NCBI RefSeq assembly: GCF_003946145.1
Contig: NZ_RHOC01000001.1
Location: forward strand, 370,637 to 434,636
Direction of reading: 5' to 3'
DNA: 64,000 bases
DNA from: Levilactobacillus huananensis
Lineage (GTDB): Bacteria > Bacillota > Bacilli > Lactobacillales > Lactobacillaceae
The notes beneath the pieces were generated by a model, which was not told the DNA's origin, did no database searches, and saw nothing but the letters and a program-made list of their open reading frames with translations. Shown piece by piece: positions 28,649-37,042 of the stretch. Numbering within the stretch: the stretch's first letter is position 1; every line of letters starts with the position of its first letter. A program made the position numbers and the translations under genes.

Positions 28649-28677
28649 AGTGTACCATAATCGAAAATGCCTGTAAA
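28649..28677 (-). promoter_or_regulatory. rplS promoter
   Basis: Minus-strand -35 TTTACA (28672-28677), 17-base spacer, -10 TACACT (28649-28654). Confidence 0.7.
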
Positions 28678-28679
28678 GG

Positions 28680-29450
28680 TTATTTTCTTGACTCGTTATG
28701 GCGTTCCTCTTCCTCGATCCGCACGTCGGCCAACAGATGCTTCTGTTCTTTGGTCAACTTGCTATGGTCGATGAGGTCGGGCCGTCTGAGGTAGGTTCGA
28801 CGCAGAGCCTCTTTCTGGCGCCATTCGTCGATCTTACCGTGATTCCCGCTAATCAGGACATCTGGTACGGACATCCCCCGGAAGTCGGCTGGCCGCGTGT
28901 ACTGCGGGTATTCCAGCAAGCCCGAGGAGAAGGAATCACCCGGTGCTGATTCAGCATTGCCGAGCACCCCTGGTAACAGGCGCACCGTGGCATCAATCAT
29001 GACCATGGCGGCGAGCTCGCCGCCTGTCAAAACAAAATCTCCTAGGGAGACCTCATCAGTAACTAGACTACGAATTCGTTCGTCATAACCCTCGTAGTGG
29101 CCACACAAGAAGGTTAAATGGTCCTCATGGGCAAATTCTTCAGCCACGTGCTGGTTGAAGGTCACACCGGCTGGATCCATCAGAATCACACGACCCTTGC
29201 CAAGACCTTCCTCAGCGGCTTGCTTCTCAGTAGCAGCCACGGCATCAAAGATTGGTTGGGGCTGCAGAAGCATTCCCGCCCCACCACCAAATGGGTAGTC
29301 ATCGACGTTACCATGTTTGTTTGTCGAATAGTCTCGAAAATTAGTTACGGGCATGGTCAAGTGGCCATTCTCAATGGCCTTGCCGACGATTGAGTCGTGC
29401 ATGGGACCCGTAAACATATCTGGAAATAAGCTGAGTACATCGATCCGCAT
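28680..29450 (-). CDS. trmD: tRNA (guanine-N1-)-methyltransferase
   Basis: SPOUT methyltransferase forming m1G37 in tRNAs, needed to prevent frameshifting. The 256-residue protein shows [12 protein letters not shown] at the start, [13 protein letters not shown] (about residues 113-125), and the knot segment [15 protein letters not shown]. The ATG shares one base with the rimM stop (TAATG), so the two are translationally coupled. Confidence 0.97.
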   Translation of the reverse strand: MRIDVLSLFPDMFTGPMHDSIVGKAIENGHLTMPVTNFRDYSTNKHGNVDDYPFGGGAGMLLQPQPIFDAVAATEKQAAEEGLGKGRVILMDPAGVTFNQHVAEEFAHEDHLTFLCGHYEGYDERIRSLVTDEVSLGDFVLTGGELAAMVMIDATVRLLPGVLGNAESAPGDSFSSGLLEYPQYTRPADFRGMSVPDVLISGNHGKIDEWRQKEALRRTYLRRPDLIDHSKLTKEQKHLLADVRIEEEERHNESRK

Positions 29451-29968
29451 TACTCGAGTCCCTCCATTAATTCCACCGTGACCTGGTGCTGATCAAGGTC
29501 GACACCCTTGATCACCTGTTTAATCTTAGGTAACAGCAGATCAGGTTTGTCAGGCCGAGCCACAACCCAAACGTCGTTAGCCCCAGTCTGCATAATATCT
29601 TTAATGGTCCCTAGTTTCTCGCCATCTTCTGTGACAGCATCTAGCCCGATGATTTGGTGGTAATAGTATTCGCCAGGCTTCAGATCGTCGTCTTCCAACT
29701 GATCGGCTGAGATCTTTAAGGTACTCTGCTTGAGATACTCCACGTCGTTAATAGATGGTTTACCCTTAAAGCTCAGCAGAATAAAGTTTTTGTGTTGACG
29801 CACGGAGGCAATCTCAAAAGCCTCTGGCGTTGGTTGCCCCTTTCGAAAGGCATAGACCTTGTGCCCCACCACAAATCGTTTCTCGGGGAAATCCGTGGTG
29901 GCAATCACCCGAACCTCGCCCTTAATGCCATGGGTATTCACAATCGTTCCAACCGTATAGTAGGTCAT
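29450..29968 (-). CDS. rimM: 16S rRNA processing protein RimM
   Basis: Ribosome maturation factor that assists 30S head assembly with protein S19. The N-terminal RimM barrel ([22 protein letters not shown]) is followed by a PRC-barrel ([20 protein letters not shown] and [16 protein letters not shown]). ATG 29968 (MTYYTVG) is chosen because GGAGG is eight bases upstream, giving 172 residues; ATG 29983 precedes that site. Coupled to trmD. Confidence 0.96.
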   Translation of the reverse strand: MTYYTVGTIVNTHGIKGEVRVIATTDFPEKRFVVGHKVYAFRKGQPTPEAFEIASVRQHKNFILLSFKGKPSINDVEYLKQSTLKISADQLEDDDLKPGEYYYHQIIGLDAVTEDGEKLGTIKDIMQTGANDVWVVARPDKPDLLLPKIKQVIKGVDLDQHQVTVELMEGLE

Positions 29969-30043
29969 CTGACCCGCCTCCATTCATTTTTAATTATTTT
30001 AGTTATTTATGAGAACAAAAAAACTCGAGGAAACGTTGCCGCC

Positions 30044-30304
30044 TCACTCGAGAGTCTTTGTCGGGCGGTCATCAATGATGAGTCGAACCCGTTTATTGCC
30101 TTGAACGCGAACGCTGTAGACGATTGTTCGAATCGCCTGCGCTACGCGGCCTTGTTTACCGATTATCCGGCCGATATCGTCCGGATGCACGGTTAACCGA
30201 TATTCGTAGAAACGATCCGTCTCCTGAGGTGTTACCACCAGAGCTTCTGGATGTTCCACAAGTGGGCTAACAATTGCTAGAATTAATGCCTTAAAATCGG
30301 TCAT
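30044..30304 (-). CDS. khpA: KH-domain RNA-binding protein KhpA
   Basis: Single KH-domain protein of 86 residues that usually works with KhpB in RNA binding and cell-shape control. The GxxG loop is in GRIIGKQGRVAQAIRTI, and the ending KRVRLIID is typical. It sits between rpsP and rimM, its standard place in Firmicutes, with a weak ribosome-binding site. Confidence 0.94.
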   Translation of the reverse strand: MTDFKALILAIVSPLVEHPEALVVTPQETDRFYEYRLTVHPDDIGRIIGKQGRVAQAIRTIVYSVRVQGNKRVRLIIDDRPTKTLE

Positions 30305-30313
30305 GGCTAATCA

Positions 30314-30589
30314 CTACTTTTTAGTGTATTTAGCTTCGTGGTATTGCTTCATGATCCCGGCGTTAGAAAGCAAGTTCTTAACCGTATCTGAAGGTTGAGC
30401 ACCATTGTTCAACCAGTTCAAGATAGATTCTTCTTCTAACGTGATTTGGGCAGGTTGGGTAACTGGATTGTAAGTACCAACTTGTTCGATGAAACGACCA
30501 TCACGAGGGCTCCGTGAATCGGCAACCACAATTCGGTAGAATGGGCGCTTCTTTGAACCCATCCGCTTTAAACGAATCTTTACTGACAT
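30314..30589 (-). CDS. rpsP: 30S ribosomal protein S16
   Basis: Small-subunit protein of 91 residues, recognised by [20 protein letters not shown] and [20 protein letters not shown]. First gene of the rpsP-khpA-rimM-trmD operon with an excellent promoter at 30624-30652 and GGAGG before the ATG. Confidence 0.97.
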   Translation of the reverse strand: MSVKIRLKRMGSKKRPFYRIVVADSRSPRDGRFIEQVGTYNPVTQPAQITLEEESILNWLNNGAQPSDTVKNLLSNAGIMKQYHEAKYTKK

Positions 30590-30623
30590 GTAGACACCTC
30601 CTGTATTTCTTTCAACGTGTAAT

Positions 30624-30652
30624 AATATACCAGTTTCTCAATGTGATGTAAA
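30624..30652 (-). promoter_or_regulatory. rpsP operon promoter
   Basis: Minus-strand -35 TTTACA (30647-30652), 17-base spacer, -10 TATATT (30624-30629). Confidence 0.78.
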
Positions 30653-30676
30653 GGGTTTTTTCTTTACACCTGCAAT

Positions 30677-30973
30677 TTATTCAAATGGGCGTTGCAACCA
30701 GGCTCGATCATCCGGCGTTAAATAGGACCGATTGTCCGCGATCCAGCGCTGAACGGCACCGTAGTCGCTAAAGTCCAGTCGACTCTTGAATAGCCCGGCC
30801 TGACTCAAGTCGCGGGCAAATTGTAAGTCGGCTACCGTAACTGGTGCCTGAAAGAGTGGATTTTCTGGTGCCCGAGAGCCCCACTCATCGGCGAGGATGG
30901 CCCGAGCATTCTTAAACCATGCCGTTTGGTTAATCAAAGCACGTAATTCCTTACCTGATAATTGCGTTGTCAT
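30677..30973 (-). CDS. 98-residue protein of unknown function linked to the MoxR-VWA genes
   Basis: Not recognised as a known family. It is soluble and rich in Trp, Leu and Asp, with sequence such as AWFKNARAILADEWGSRAPE and SYLTPDDRAWLQRPFE. ATG 30973 follows GGAGG at about eight bases and lies two bases beyond the stop of the VWA gene, so it is the third cistron of that operon. The ORF can be extended to 31000 but that overlaps the VWA gene and the ribosome-binding site. A shared role with the AAA and VWA proteins is inference from position. Confidence 0.75.
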   Translation of the reverse strand: MTTQLSGKELRALINQTAWFKNARAILADEWGSRAPENPLFQAPVTVADLQFARDLSQAGLFKSRLDFSDYGAVQRWIADNRSYLTPDDRAWLQRPFE

Positions 30974-30975
30974 GA

Positions 30976-32310
30976 CTAGGACCTCCTTAAGGCTTGCCAC
31001 TGTGGATCAGCACTCAAGCTAATCACTGTGCCTGGTGGGTCTTTGACCGAGAAATGATACGCAGGACTCGTGAGTAACCAAATGATCGGAACTGGAAGTG
31101 TGGGACGCAAACGTGGCTCACCGTAACCATCCGTGAGGATCAGGACCAGCTGGCCACTGGTCGTTGTCAGTAAACGTGGCAAACAATCTAAGACAGCTTG
31201 AAAGGTCGTTCCCCCGCCGCCCGTTCGTACAAGGCGTTGTGGACGTCTCTCAAGCGTAAAGTGCTGATCAAGATGGACGATGGCATCAAAAGGGTAGACG
31301 GTCACCTGTGCCGGATAAACGGCCAATAACGCCGCTAATTGGCCCAGGAGATACGCGACTTCCCGATCGCCCATTGATCCCGATTCATCAATAAAGACCG
31401 ATAGCTGTTGCCAAGTCGCCACAATTTGCCCCGGTAATTCCATGCGGGCTGGTTGCCGACGATTGAATCGGCCGTACGCTGACTGACGTCCCACAGGAAC
31501 CTGTCCCAGGCCCCGTTTAAGCAGGGTCCGCCAATCCAGCGGGTGAGTCACCATAATCGGCGTCAACGCTGCCTGTACAGCCCCAGGTAACGTCCCACGT
31601 TGCTTGGCCGTCAGGCTCTCGGCTGTCTGGGCCAACACCTGTTGGCGCCATTGTTCTCTGACGGCTCGAGTCGTGACCGATCCCAACTGCCAGGCCTCAT
31701 GACCATCCAAGGCTGTGACCATCAACTCACGTGTCGTCACCTGGTGGCCAATCTGTTGCGGGCCACCGTTTCCACGGAGATGATCTGCCGGGGACTGTTG
31801 GGCCTGCCACTCTCTGAGTTGTTTAAAATACACGGCCGAATCCTGTCGAGCCGCAACGGGTTGCCCCAACAAGTGCGCCAAGTCGCGACTAGTGATCGCG
31901 CCAGCCGGTAATTTCGTCAAATAATCGTTAACGGCGGCATCGGTCGCCCAGCGTGCTAGTCCGGCCTGAGCCGGCGTCTTAAGTGCCACGGCATAGCGAT
32001 CGGGATGCTGCCATAACAGATGAAGCACCGTATGGCGTAACATCGTCAACCACTCCGCGCCGGTCCAGTCACATTTAACAAGTGCAGTTGGATTAATTTG
32101 AAGTTGCCAGTCACGATCCGTGGGCAGCAAGGCCAGCGGTGCGTGCCCAGTTCCCACTTGCATCGTAAGTTGGCTTAACACCCGACCATAGAAAGGATCA
32201 TCACGTAACAGGAACATCACAGCCTCGCGATAGAGTTGTTTGGTCGCTTGATTTTGACCATCGGGAGCTACTGCTGCTAATTGTTTCAACTCATGCGTTA
32301 AACTCGTCAT
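30976..32310 (-). CDS. VWA-like domain protein with N-terminal metallopeptidase-like domain
   Basis: Predicted cytosolic protein of 444 residues. Residues about 285-440 form a von Willebrand A-like fold with a metal-ion-dependent adhesion site, VFIDESGSMGDREV (DxSxS), and a later TGGGGTTF threonine loop. The first half resembles the putative metallopeptidase domain paired with such VWA domains, with HTVLHLLWQHPDR near residues 88-100 (HxxxH). It is encoded four bases after a MoxR-type AAA ATPase, the classic MoxR-VWA chaperone pairing. Target unknown. Confidence 0.85.
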   Translation of the reverse strand: MTSLTHELKQLAAVAPDGQNQATKQLYREAVMFLLRDDPFYGRVLSQLTMQVGTGHAPLALLPTDRDWQLQINPTALVKCDWTGAEWLTMLRHTVLHLLWQHPDRYAVALKTPAQAGLARWATDAAVNDYLTKLPAGAITSRDLAHLLGQPVAARQDSAVYFKQLREWQAQQSPADHLRGNGGPQQIGHQVTTRELMVTALDGHEAWQLGSVTTRAVREQWRQQVLAQTAESLTAKQRGTLPGAVQAALTPIMVTHPLDWRTLLKRGLGQVPVGRQSAYGRFNRRQPARMELPGQIVATWQQLSVFIDESGSMGDREVAYLLGQLAALLAVYPAQVTVYPFDAIVHLDQHFTLERRPQRLVRTGGGGTTFQAVLDCLPRLLTTTSGQLVLILTDGYGEPRLRPTLPVPIIWLLTSPAYHFSVKDPPGTVISLSADPQWQALRRS

Positions 32311-32313
32311 GCG

Positions 32314-33495
32314 CTACACCTCAATCTGGCTCCCGCGTTGGCCAATCGTCGTTAAGGTCTGATAAAGGTCGGCCACGCCGGGGGCAGCCACCGTCTGATC
32401 GGCTAGACTCTCAAAGAGATCGTCGATCCCTGCCATATCCCGAGCCACCGCGTACTGCGCATCGGCCGGACAGAGATCAAGCAACGTCTCGAATCGATGG
32501 GCATTGGCACCTTTCGTCAAGGGCCAGAGTTCCAAAGCATCGAGACACTGGCGCAGAATCTGTTGTTGTTGGGCTGGCGTCAATTTGGCAAAGATCGCGG
32601 GCGCATCGTCAATCGTATAAGCTTCTTCTACCGTTAAACCCGGTCGCCGTTTCTGTACATAACTGGCAAAGGTGGTGCCGACCGTCGTTCCCAGATTTCC
32701 CTGTAGGATGGCGGTCAGAATGGCCGTTTGGCCCATTAAGTGCTGACGATCTAACTCACGTAAGGCATCTGAAACCCGTTCCCAGGCCCGGGGCGTTGGT
32801 TGCAGGTCTTCATCGGCCATTGCCGTGCCACTCGCCACCAGATGCAAGTCAGCGGGGTTCTCGGCCACGTAGTCCGTGACCAGTGGTGTGAGCCGCGGAC
32901 GACCCGCAACTTCAGTTGTCGCCCAATCTAGCCAGCTGGCACTGTCAGCTGTTAAAATCAGACGGGTCGTCCGATCGGCAATCGCCGCATCCCCAGGCGT
33001 CACGCCGTAGTGACTCTGCTCAAATCCTGCCATCGTGGCATCGGGATTTTCGGCCAGCACCAGATGAACTTGTAGTGGCAACTTCAGCGTATTAATTTGT
33101 CGCTGTAAGACCAAATTCATCAGTTCACTCTGAACTGCCTGCGTGCCACGGTTAAACTCGTCTAGAAACCAAATAATCTCCCGTTGCGGATTTTCCTGAG
33201 CATAACGAATCATCGCCACCAGCGTATGCGAATAGCCAAACTGAACGTCCGCCAGTGATCCATAATCTGCCGTCTGAACGAAAGAATCGCTGGTTAATGG
33301 CGGTACGGGAATGACGAGATCACCCTTTTCCACCAAACTGACCACGGTCGTAAAGAGCTTGGCATCGCGTTGGCGGGCCAAGTCGGCAACCAGAGCAGAT
33401 TTCCCGATCCCGGCCTCTCCCACAATCGTGGGCACACTACCACTGGCAATGACCACGTTGACGGCTTGCAAACAGTCTTGATAAGTTAAGGACAA
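32314..33495 (-). CDS. MoxR-family AAA+ ATPase
   Basis: AAA+ ATPase of 393 residues. Walker A is VGEAGIGKSALV near residue 26, Walker B is IIWFLDEFNRG near residue 107, sensor 1 is LVLAENPD and an arginine-rich segment DRTTRLIL follows. I choose TTG 33495 (MSLTYQDCLQAV) because GGAG lies eight bases upstream; the in-frame GTG at 33504 overlaps that site. MoxR ATPases generally act with VWA partners in protein maturation or cofactor insertion. It heads a three-gene minus-strand operon with the VWA protein and a 98-residue protein. Confidence 0.86.
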   Translation of the reverse strand: MSLTYQDCLQAVNVVIASGSVPTIVGEAGIGKSALVADLARQRDAKLFTTVVSLVEKGDLVIPVPPLTSDSFVQTADYGSLADVQFGYSHTLVAMIRYAQENPQREIIWFLDEFNRGTQAVQSELMNLVLQRQINTLKLPLQVHLVLAENPDATMAGFEQSHYGVTPGDAAIADRTTRLILTADSASWLDWATTEVAGRPRLTPLVTDYVAENPADLHLVASGTAMADEDLQPTPRAWERVSDALRELDRQHLMGQTAILTAILQGNLGTTVGTTFASYVQKRRPGLTVEEAYTIDDAPAIFAKLTPAQQQQILRQCLDALELWPLTKGANAHRFETLLDLCPADAQYAVARDMAGIDDLFESLADQTVAAPGVADLYQTLTTIGQRGSQIEV

Positions 33496-33515
33496 GCAAC
33501 TCACTCCATTTCTAT

Positions 33516-33580
33516 AAAAGAGGTTGTGCTAGCATCCACCATTCCAAATTTGGAAGGAACGCCACGCGCAACCTCTTTTT
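33516..33580 (-). terminator. terminator or attenuator between the P-type ATPase and MoxR operon
   Basis: Long stem AAAAGAGGTTGTGC / GCGCAACCTCTTTT with one mismatch, with an inner CCAAATTTGG palindrome. The T tract on the minus strand (TTTTAT) ends just before the MoxR ribosome-binding site. No separate MoxR promoter was found. Confidence 0.75.
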
Positions 33581-33608
33581 AAGTCGTTATTAGTTGTAAC
33601 GCGTCGTC

Positions 33609-36257
33609 TTATTTTACCACGCGACGCTGAAAGAATTTAACAATTTCCACAATCACGATCATCATGAAAGATGCGGCCAACACGATTACCCACTGGAAGA
33701 GATCGAGGTGAGCCACGTGGAACATGCCGTTAAGTCCCGGAACCAGAATGGTCATGGCCAATAACGCGAAGGCTATCACGATCGCCCAGTTGAAAAACTT
33801 ATTCTTAAACAAACCAACTGAGAAGATAGACCCGTGAATCGACTTGGAGTTAAAAGCGTGGAACAGTTGAATCAGTCCCAGCGTGGCAAAGGCCATGGTT
33901 AAGGCATCAGCGTGGGCCATCTGAGTGGCTTGGTGAACCGGATAGGTAATTGCCAGCCAGTATACGAATAGCGTAATCCCACCTTCAAGCAGTCCCTGGT
34001 AAAGGATTCCACCCAGGACACCACCAGAGAAGAAGTTCGACTTTCTGCCCCGTGGTTTCTGTTTCATGATGTTCTTCTCCATCGGTTCAATGCCCAAAGC
34101 GATCGCTGGCAACGTATCGGTTACGAGGTTGATCCAAAGAATGTGTACCGGTGCTAGAATTTGCCAGCCCAACATGGTCATCATGAAGAGTGTCAAGACT
34201 TCCCCTAGGTTGGCGGATAATAGGTACTGAATGGCTTTCTGAATGTTAGCAAAAACCTTTCGTCCCTCTTCGATCGCGACCACGATAGTGGAGAAATTAT
34301 CGTCGGCCAGGACCATATCACTAGCGCCCTTAGAAACTTCGGTCCCGGTGATACCCATCCCAATTCCAATGTCAGCTGCCTTCAGTGCTGGCGCATCATT
34401 GACCCCGTCTCCGGTCATGGCCACGACCTTACCGCGTTTCTGCCAAGCCTTCACGATACGAACCTTGTGCTCAGGCGCGACTCGGGCGTAGACCGCGTAG
34501 TCACTAACCTTTTTAGCAAAGGTGGCATCGTCCATCGCATCAAGTTCACTCCCGGTGATCACAGCGTCGGTCTCGCCGGCATCAATGATCCCCAGCCGAA
34601 CGGCAATGGCGGCCGCCGTGTCGCGGTGGTCCCCGGTAATCATCATCGGGCGAATTCCCGCAGCCTTGGCATCCGCCACAGCCTGAGCCACCTCTGGCCG
34701 TTCAGGATCAATCATCCCAACCATACCAGCAAGAATTAAGTCATTTTCGACGGTTTTACTGGTCATAGCCGTTGGCATCTGATCGGTGATCCGGTAAGCA
34801 AAGGCCAACACTCGAAGAGCCTGAGTGGCCATGTCGTGATTTGTCTCTAAAATTTGTTGCCGGTTGGCGTCGGTCAAGGCCGACACGTGTCCCTTTTGAG
34901 CCAATTGGGTTACCCGCTTCAGTAGTTCGTCCGGGGCCCCTTTCACAGCAATCAGGAACCGACCATCCACCAGCGGATGCACCGTTGACATCAGCTTTCG
35001 CTCGGAATCAAAAGGAATTTCGGCAACTCGCGGCATGGCGGTTAACACCTGGCTAACCGGGTAGTTCCGGTCCATCTGATACTGCAATAAAGCCGTTTCG
35101 GTAGGGTCACCGGCCAAGCCATCAGCCGTAACCTTAGTATCGTTGCTAAGAATCATGACCTGTGCCAAGCGATTCTCACGGTCAAAGTCAACCGTGTGGG
35201 CATCGGCGAGGTGTAAGTCTTCATAAACTTTTTCAACAGTCATCTTGTTTTGCGTTAACGTTCCAGTCTTATCCGAAGCAATGATATCGGTACTCCCCAA
35301 GGTTTCCACAGCCGGAAGCTTACGAACAATCGCATGACGTTTGGCCATTCGCTGAGTTCCCAAGGCCAAAGTGATCGTCACGATAGCAGGTAGACCTTCC
35401 GGAATCGCGGCCACGGCTAAGGAAATTGCCGTCAACAACATGTCAATCAGACTTTCGGCTTGGCGCCACATCCCCATTCCAAAGACAATGGCAGCGATCA
35501 CGAGAATTAAAATGGTTAAGGACTTTCCTAACTGCGTCAGATTAGCTTGCAGTGGTGTCGTGGTTTCATCGGCGGCTTCAATCATGCCGGCAATGCGCCC
35601 AACTTCCGTCTGCATTCCTGTGGCCACAACCACCCCGGTTGCGCGGCCATAAGTCACATTAGAATTCATAAACGCCATGTTGTGGCGGTCACCAATCGGC
35701 AATTCGTCCCCCGTTAACACGGCTGCGGCCTTTTCGACGGGAACCGACTCCCCAGTCAGTGCGGATTCCTCAACCTTGAGGGAAGCCACGTCGAGCAATC
35801 GCAGATCGGCGGGGATAATGTCCCCAGCTTCCAGCAACACGATATCCCCAACCACTAGCTCATCACTCTTGACGGTCATGACCTGGCCGTCTCGACGAAT
35901 CGTGGCATTGGGTGCCGACATCTCTTTCAAGGCATTGATGGCTTCCTCGGCTTTAGCCTCTTGGAAGACACCAAAGATGGCATTCAATACCACCACGACC
36001 AGGATAATTACGGCATCCACGACTTCTCCGGTTAGCCCGGCAATCAGAGCCGCCACCATTAGGACGATAATCATGAAATCCTTGAACTGAGCGATAAACT
36101 TCTGTAACAGTGACGACGTCTTCTGCTGGTTCAACACATTATGCCCGTTAGCTACGAGTCGTTCGCTGGCGGTTGCGCTACTCAGTCCCTGATCACTAGT
36201 CTGAAGTCGCTGATACAGTGTCTCTTTTGCTTCCTGATAAAACGGTAATTTGGCCAT
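33609..36257 (-). CDS. P2A-type cation-translocating ATPase, probable Mn2+/Ca2+ exporter
   Basis: P-type ATPase of 882 residues. Actuator motif LTGES at 167-171, phosphorylation motif SDKTGTLT (Asp329), MVGMIDPERPEV and TGDGVNDAPALKAADIG hinge. Transport residues of the SERCA type are kept: AAIPEGLPA (Glu287, helix 4), NLGE in helix 5, and NLVTD in helix 6. ATG 36257 follows GGAGG; an upstream in-frame ATG at 36356 lies in the riboswitch terminator. The yybP-ykoY-type riboswitch ahead of it points to manganese, as for YoaB of Lactococcus. Calcium transport remains possible. Confidence 0.9.
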   Translation of the reverse strand: MAKLPFYQEAKETLYQRLQTSDQGLSSATASERLVANGHNVLNQQKTSSLLQKFIAQFKDFMIIVLMVAALIAGLTGEVVDAVIILVVVVLNAIFGVFQEAKAEEAINALKEMSAPNATIRRDGQVMTVKSDELVVGDIVLLEAGDIIPADLRLLDVASLKVEESALTGESVPVEKAAAVLTGDELPIGDRHNMAFMNSNVTYGRATGVVVATGMQTEVGRIAGMIEAADETTTPLQANLTQLGKSLTILILVIAAIVFGMGMWRQAESLIDMLLTAISLAVAAIPEGLPAIVTITLALGTQRMAKRHAIVRKLPAVETLGSTDIIASDKTGTLTQNKMTVEKVYEDLHLADAHTVDFDRENRLAQVMILSNDTKVTADGLAGDPTETALLQYQMDRNYPVSQVLTAMPRVAEIPFDSERKLMSTVHPLVDGRFLIAVKGAPDELLKRVTQLAQKGHVSALTDANRQQILETNHDMATQALRVLAFAYRITDQMPTAMTSKTVENDLILAGMVGMIDPERPEVAQAVADAKAAGIRPMMITGDHRDTAAAIAVRLGIIDAGETDAVITGSELDAMDDATFAKKVSDYAVYARVAPEHKVRIVKAWQKRGKVVAMTGDGVNDAPALKAADIGIGMGITGTEVSKGASDMVLADDNFSTIVVAIEEGRKVFANIQKAIQYLLSANLGEVLTLFMMTMLGWQILAPVHILWINLVTDTLPAIALGIEPMEKNIMKQKPRGRKSNFFSGGVLGGILYQGLLEGGITLFVYWLAITYPVHQATQMAHADALTMAFATLGLIQLFHAFNSKSIHGSIFSVGLFKNKFFNWAIVIAFALLAMTILVPGLNGMFHVAHLDLFQWVIVLAASFMMIVIVEIVKFFQRRVVK

Positions 36258-36312
36258 TGCCAATTCCTCCTGAGGTGTGCTCGTCAGCCCATCTTTATCC
36301 CGTTTAGGGGGT

Positions 36313-36485
36313 AAAAAAAGAGACTCACGCGTGCACACAAATAATTTTGTGAACACACATAAGTCTCACTATTTAAGGCAATCCCGGATTGGCAACTGAC
36401 TGACGAGCAGTCAACTCCAAAGAAATCTTGCTGACGGGTATTGCCGCAGAATGGCTCTGCTAGTTACTCCCCTATGGTTGCTTTA
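36313..36485 (-). ncRNA. yybP-ykoY (manganese) riboswitch with terminator
   Basis: The minus-strand leader shows the class landmarks in order: GGGGAGTA (36465-36472), a CCGTCAG loop near 36435, and AGTGAGACTTATG at the 3' side. The GAGACT of that last element can instead pair with AGTCTC (minus strand) just before a seven-T run at 36313-36319, forming a terminator. This is the transcriptional on-switch layout known for Mn2+ yybP-ykoY elements. It controls the P-type ATPase gene. Confidence 0.85.
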
Positions 36486-36490
36486 GGAAC

Positions 36491-36519
36491 AGTATACCGG
36501 AATGACTTCCTATCGTCTA
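36491..36519 (-). promoter_or_regulatory. promoter of the riboswitch-controlled ATPase
   Basis: Minus-strand -35 TAGACG (36514-36519), 17-base spacer, -10 TATACT (36491-36496), immediately upstream of the riboswitch. Confidence 0.7.
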
Positions 36520-36601
36520 CCCAAAAGCCCATAAAATATTAATGGTATCCGTAAGCTACAGACAATCGTTGTGACCATGATAAATCGCATAACTGACGCC
36601 A

Positions 36602-36898
36602 TTAATCTGACAACGGCACCCAATTAATTTCCTCGACCTGACTCGTTATTCGCGTCGTCACGTCACCTGATCCTAAAGGTGCCAATAAAAGTTGTGCACT
36701 CTGTCCCACTTGAACCCTAACTAGTTCGAGAATTTTGATTGGTTGCTCGTCTCGACGCAACTTTCCTTCTGCGCTTTGAGGCCAGCGAACCACCGTTTTA
36801 TCTGCACCGTTAAGCACAATCTCATACCGTGATCCAGTCGCTGTTGTGACTTGATAACGACCGGTCTGTGCTGGATTGATTGCTCTGATCTGTGTCAT
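36602..36898 (-). CDS. 98-residue protein of unknown function
   Basis: No family recognised. The protein is soluble, predicted mainly beta, with TATGSRYEIVLNGADKTVVR and a repeated Val/Leu alternation suggesting a small barrel. The ATG has GGAGG nine bases upstream. It lies alone between the ffh terminator and the riboswitch promoter. Inverted ATTAATGG / CCATTAAT arms about 55 bases apart flank its 3' end and may help termination. Confidence 0.65.
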   Translation of the reverse strand: MTQIRAINPAQTGRYQVTTATGSRYEIVLNGADKTVVRWPQSAEGKLRRDEQPIKILELVRVQVGQSAQLLLAPLGSGDVTTRITSQVEEINWVPLSD

Positions 36899-36981
36899 GC
36901 GCCATCACCCTCCTCTTGAGTGTTCCCGGTTAGCCAGATCCATTTAGCTCCTGGCCGACACAAAAGTAACCGCCATATTTA

Positions 36982-37022
36982 GAAAAAAAGTCTAGAGTCA
37001 ATAACTATACTATCACCTCTAG
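36982..37022 (-). terminator. ffh terminator
   Basis: Six-base stem CTAGAG / CTCTAG with a 19-base loop, followed on the minus strand by a seven-T run. TTGACT in its loop-proximal part could also be a -35 for the next gene. Confidence 0.65.
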
Positions 37023-37042
37023 GCCTCATGATTGGTCCAAAA

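Noticed and set aside
33609..36356. Longer start for the P-type ATPase (33 extra residues)
   Set aside because: The extension is encoded by the riboswitch terminator and leader; GGAGG precedes ATG 36257 and the shorter N-terminus fits the family.
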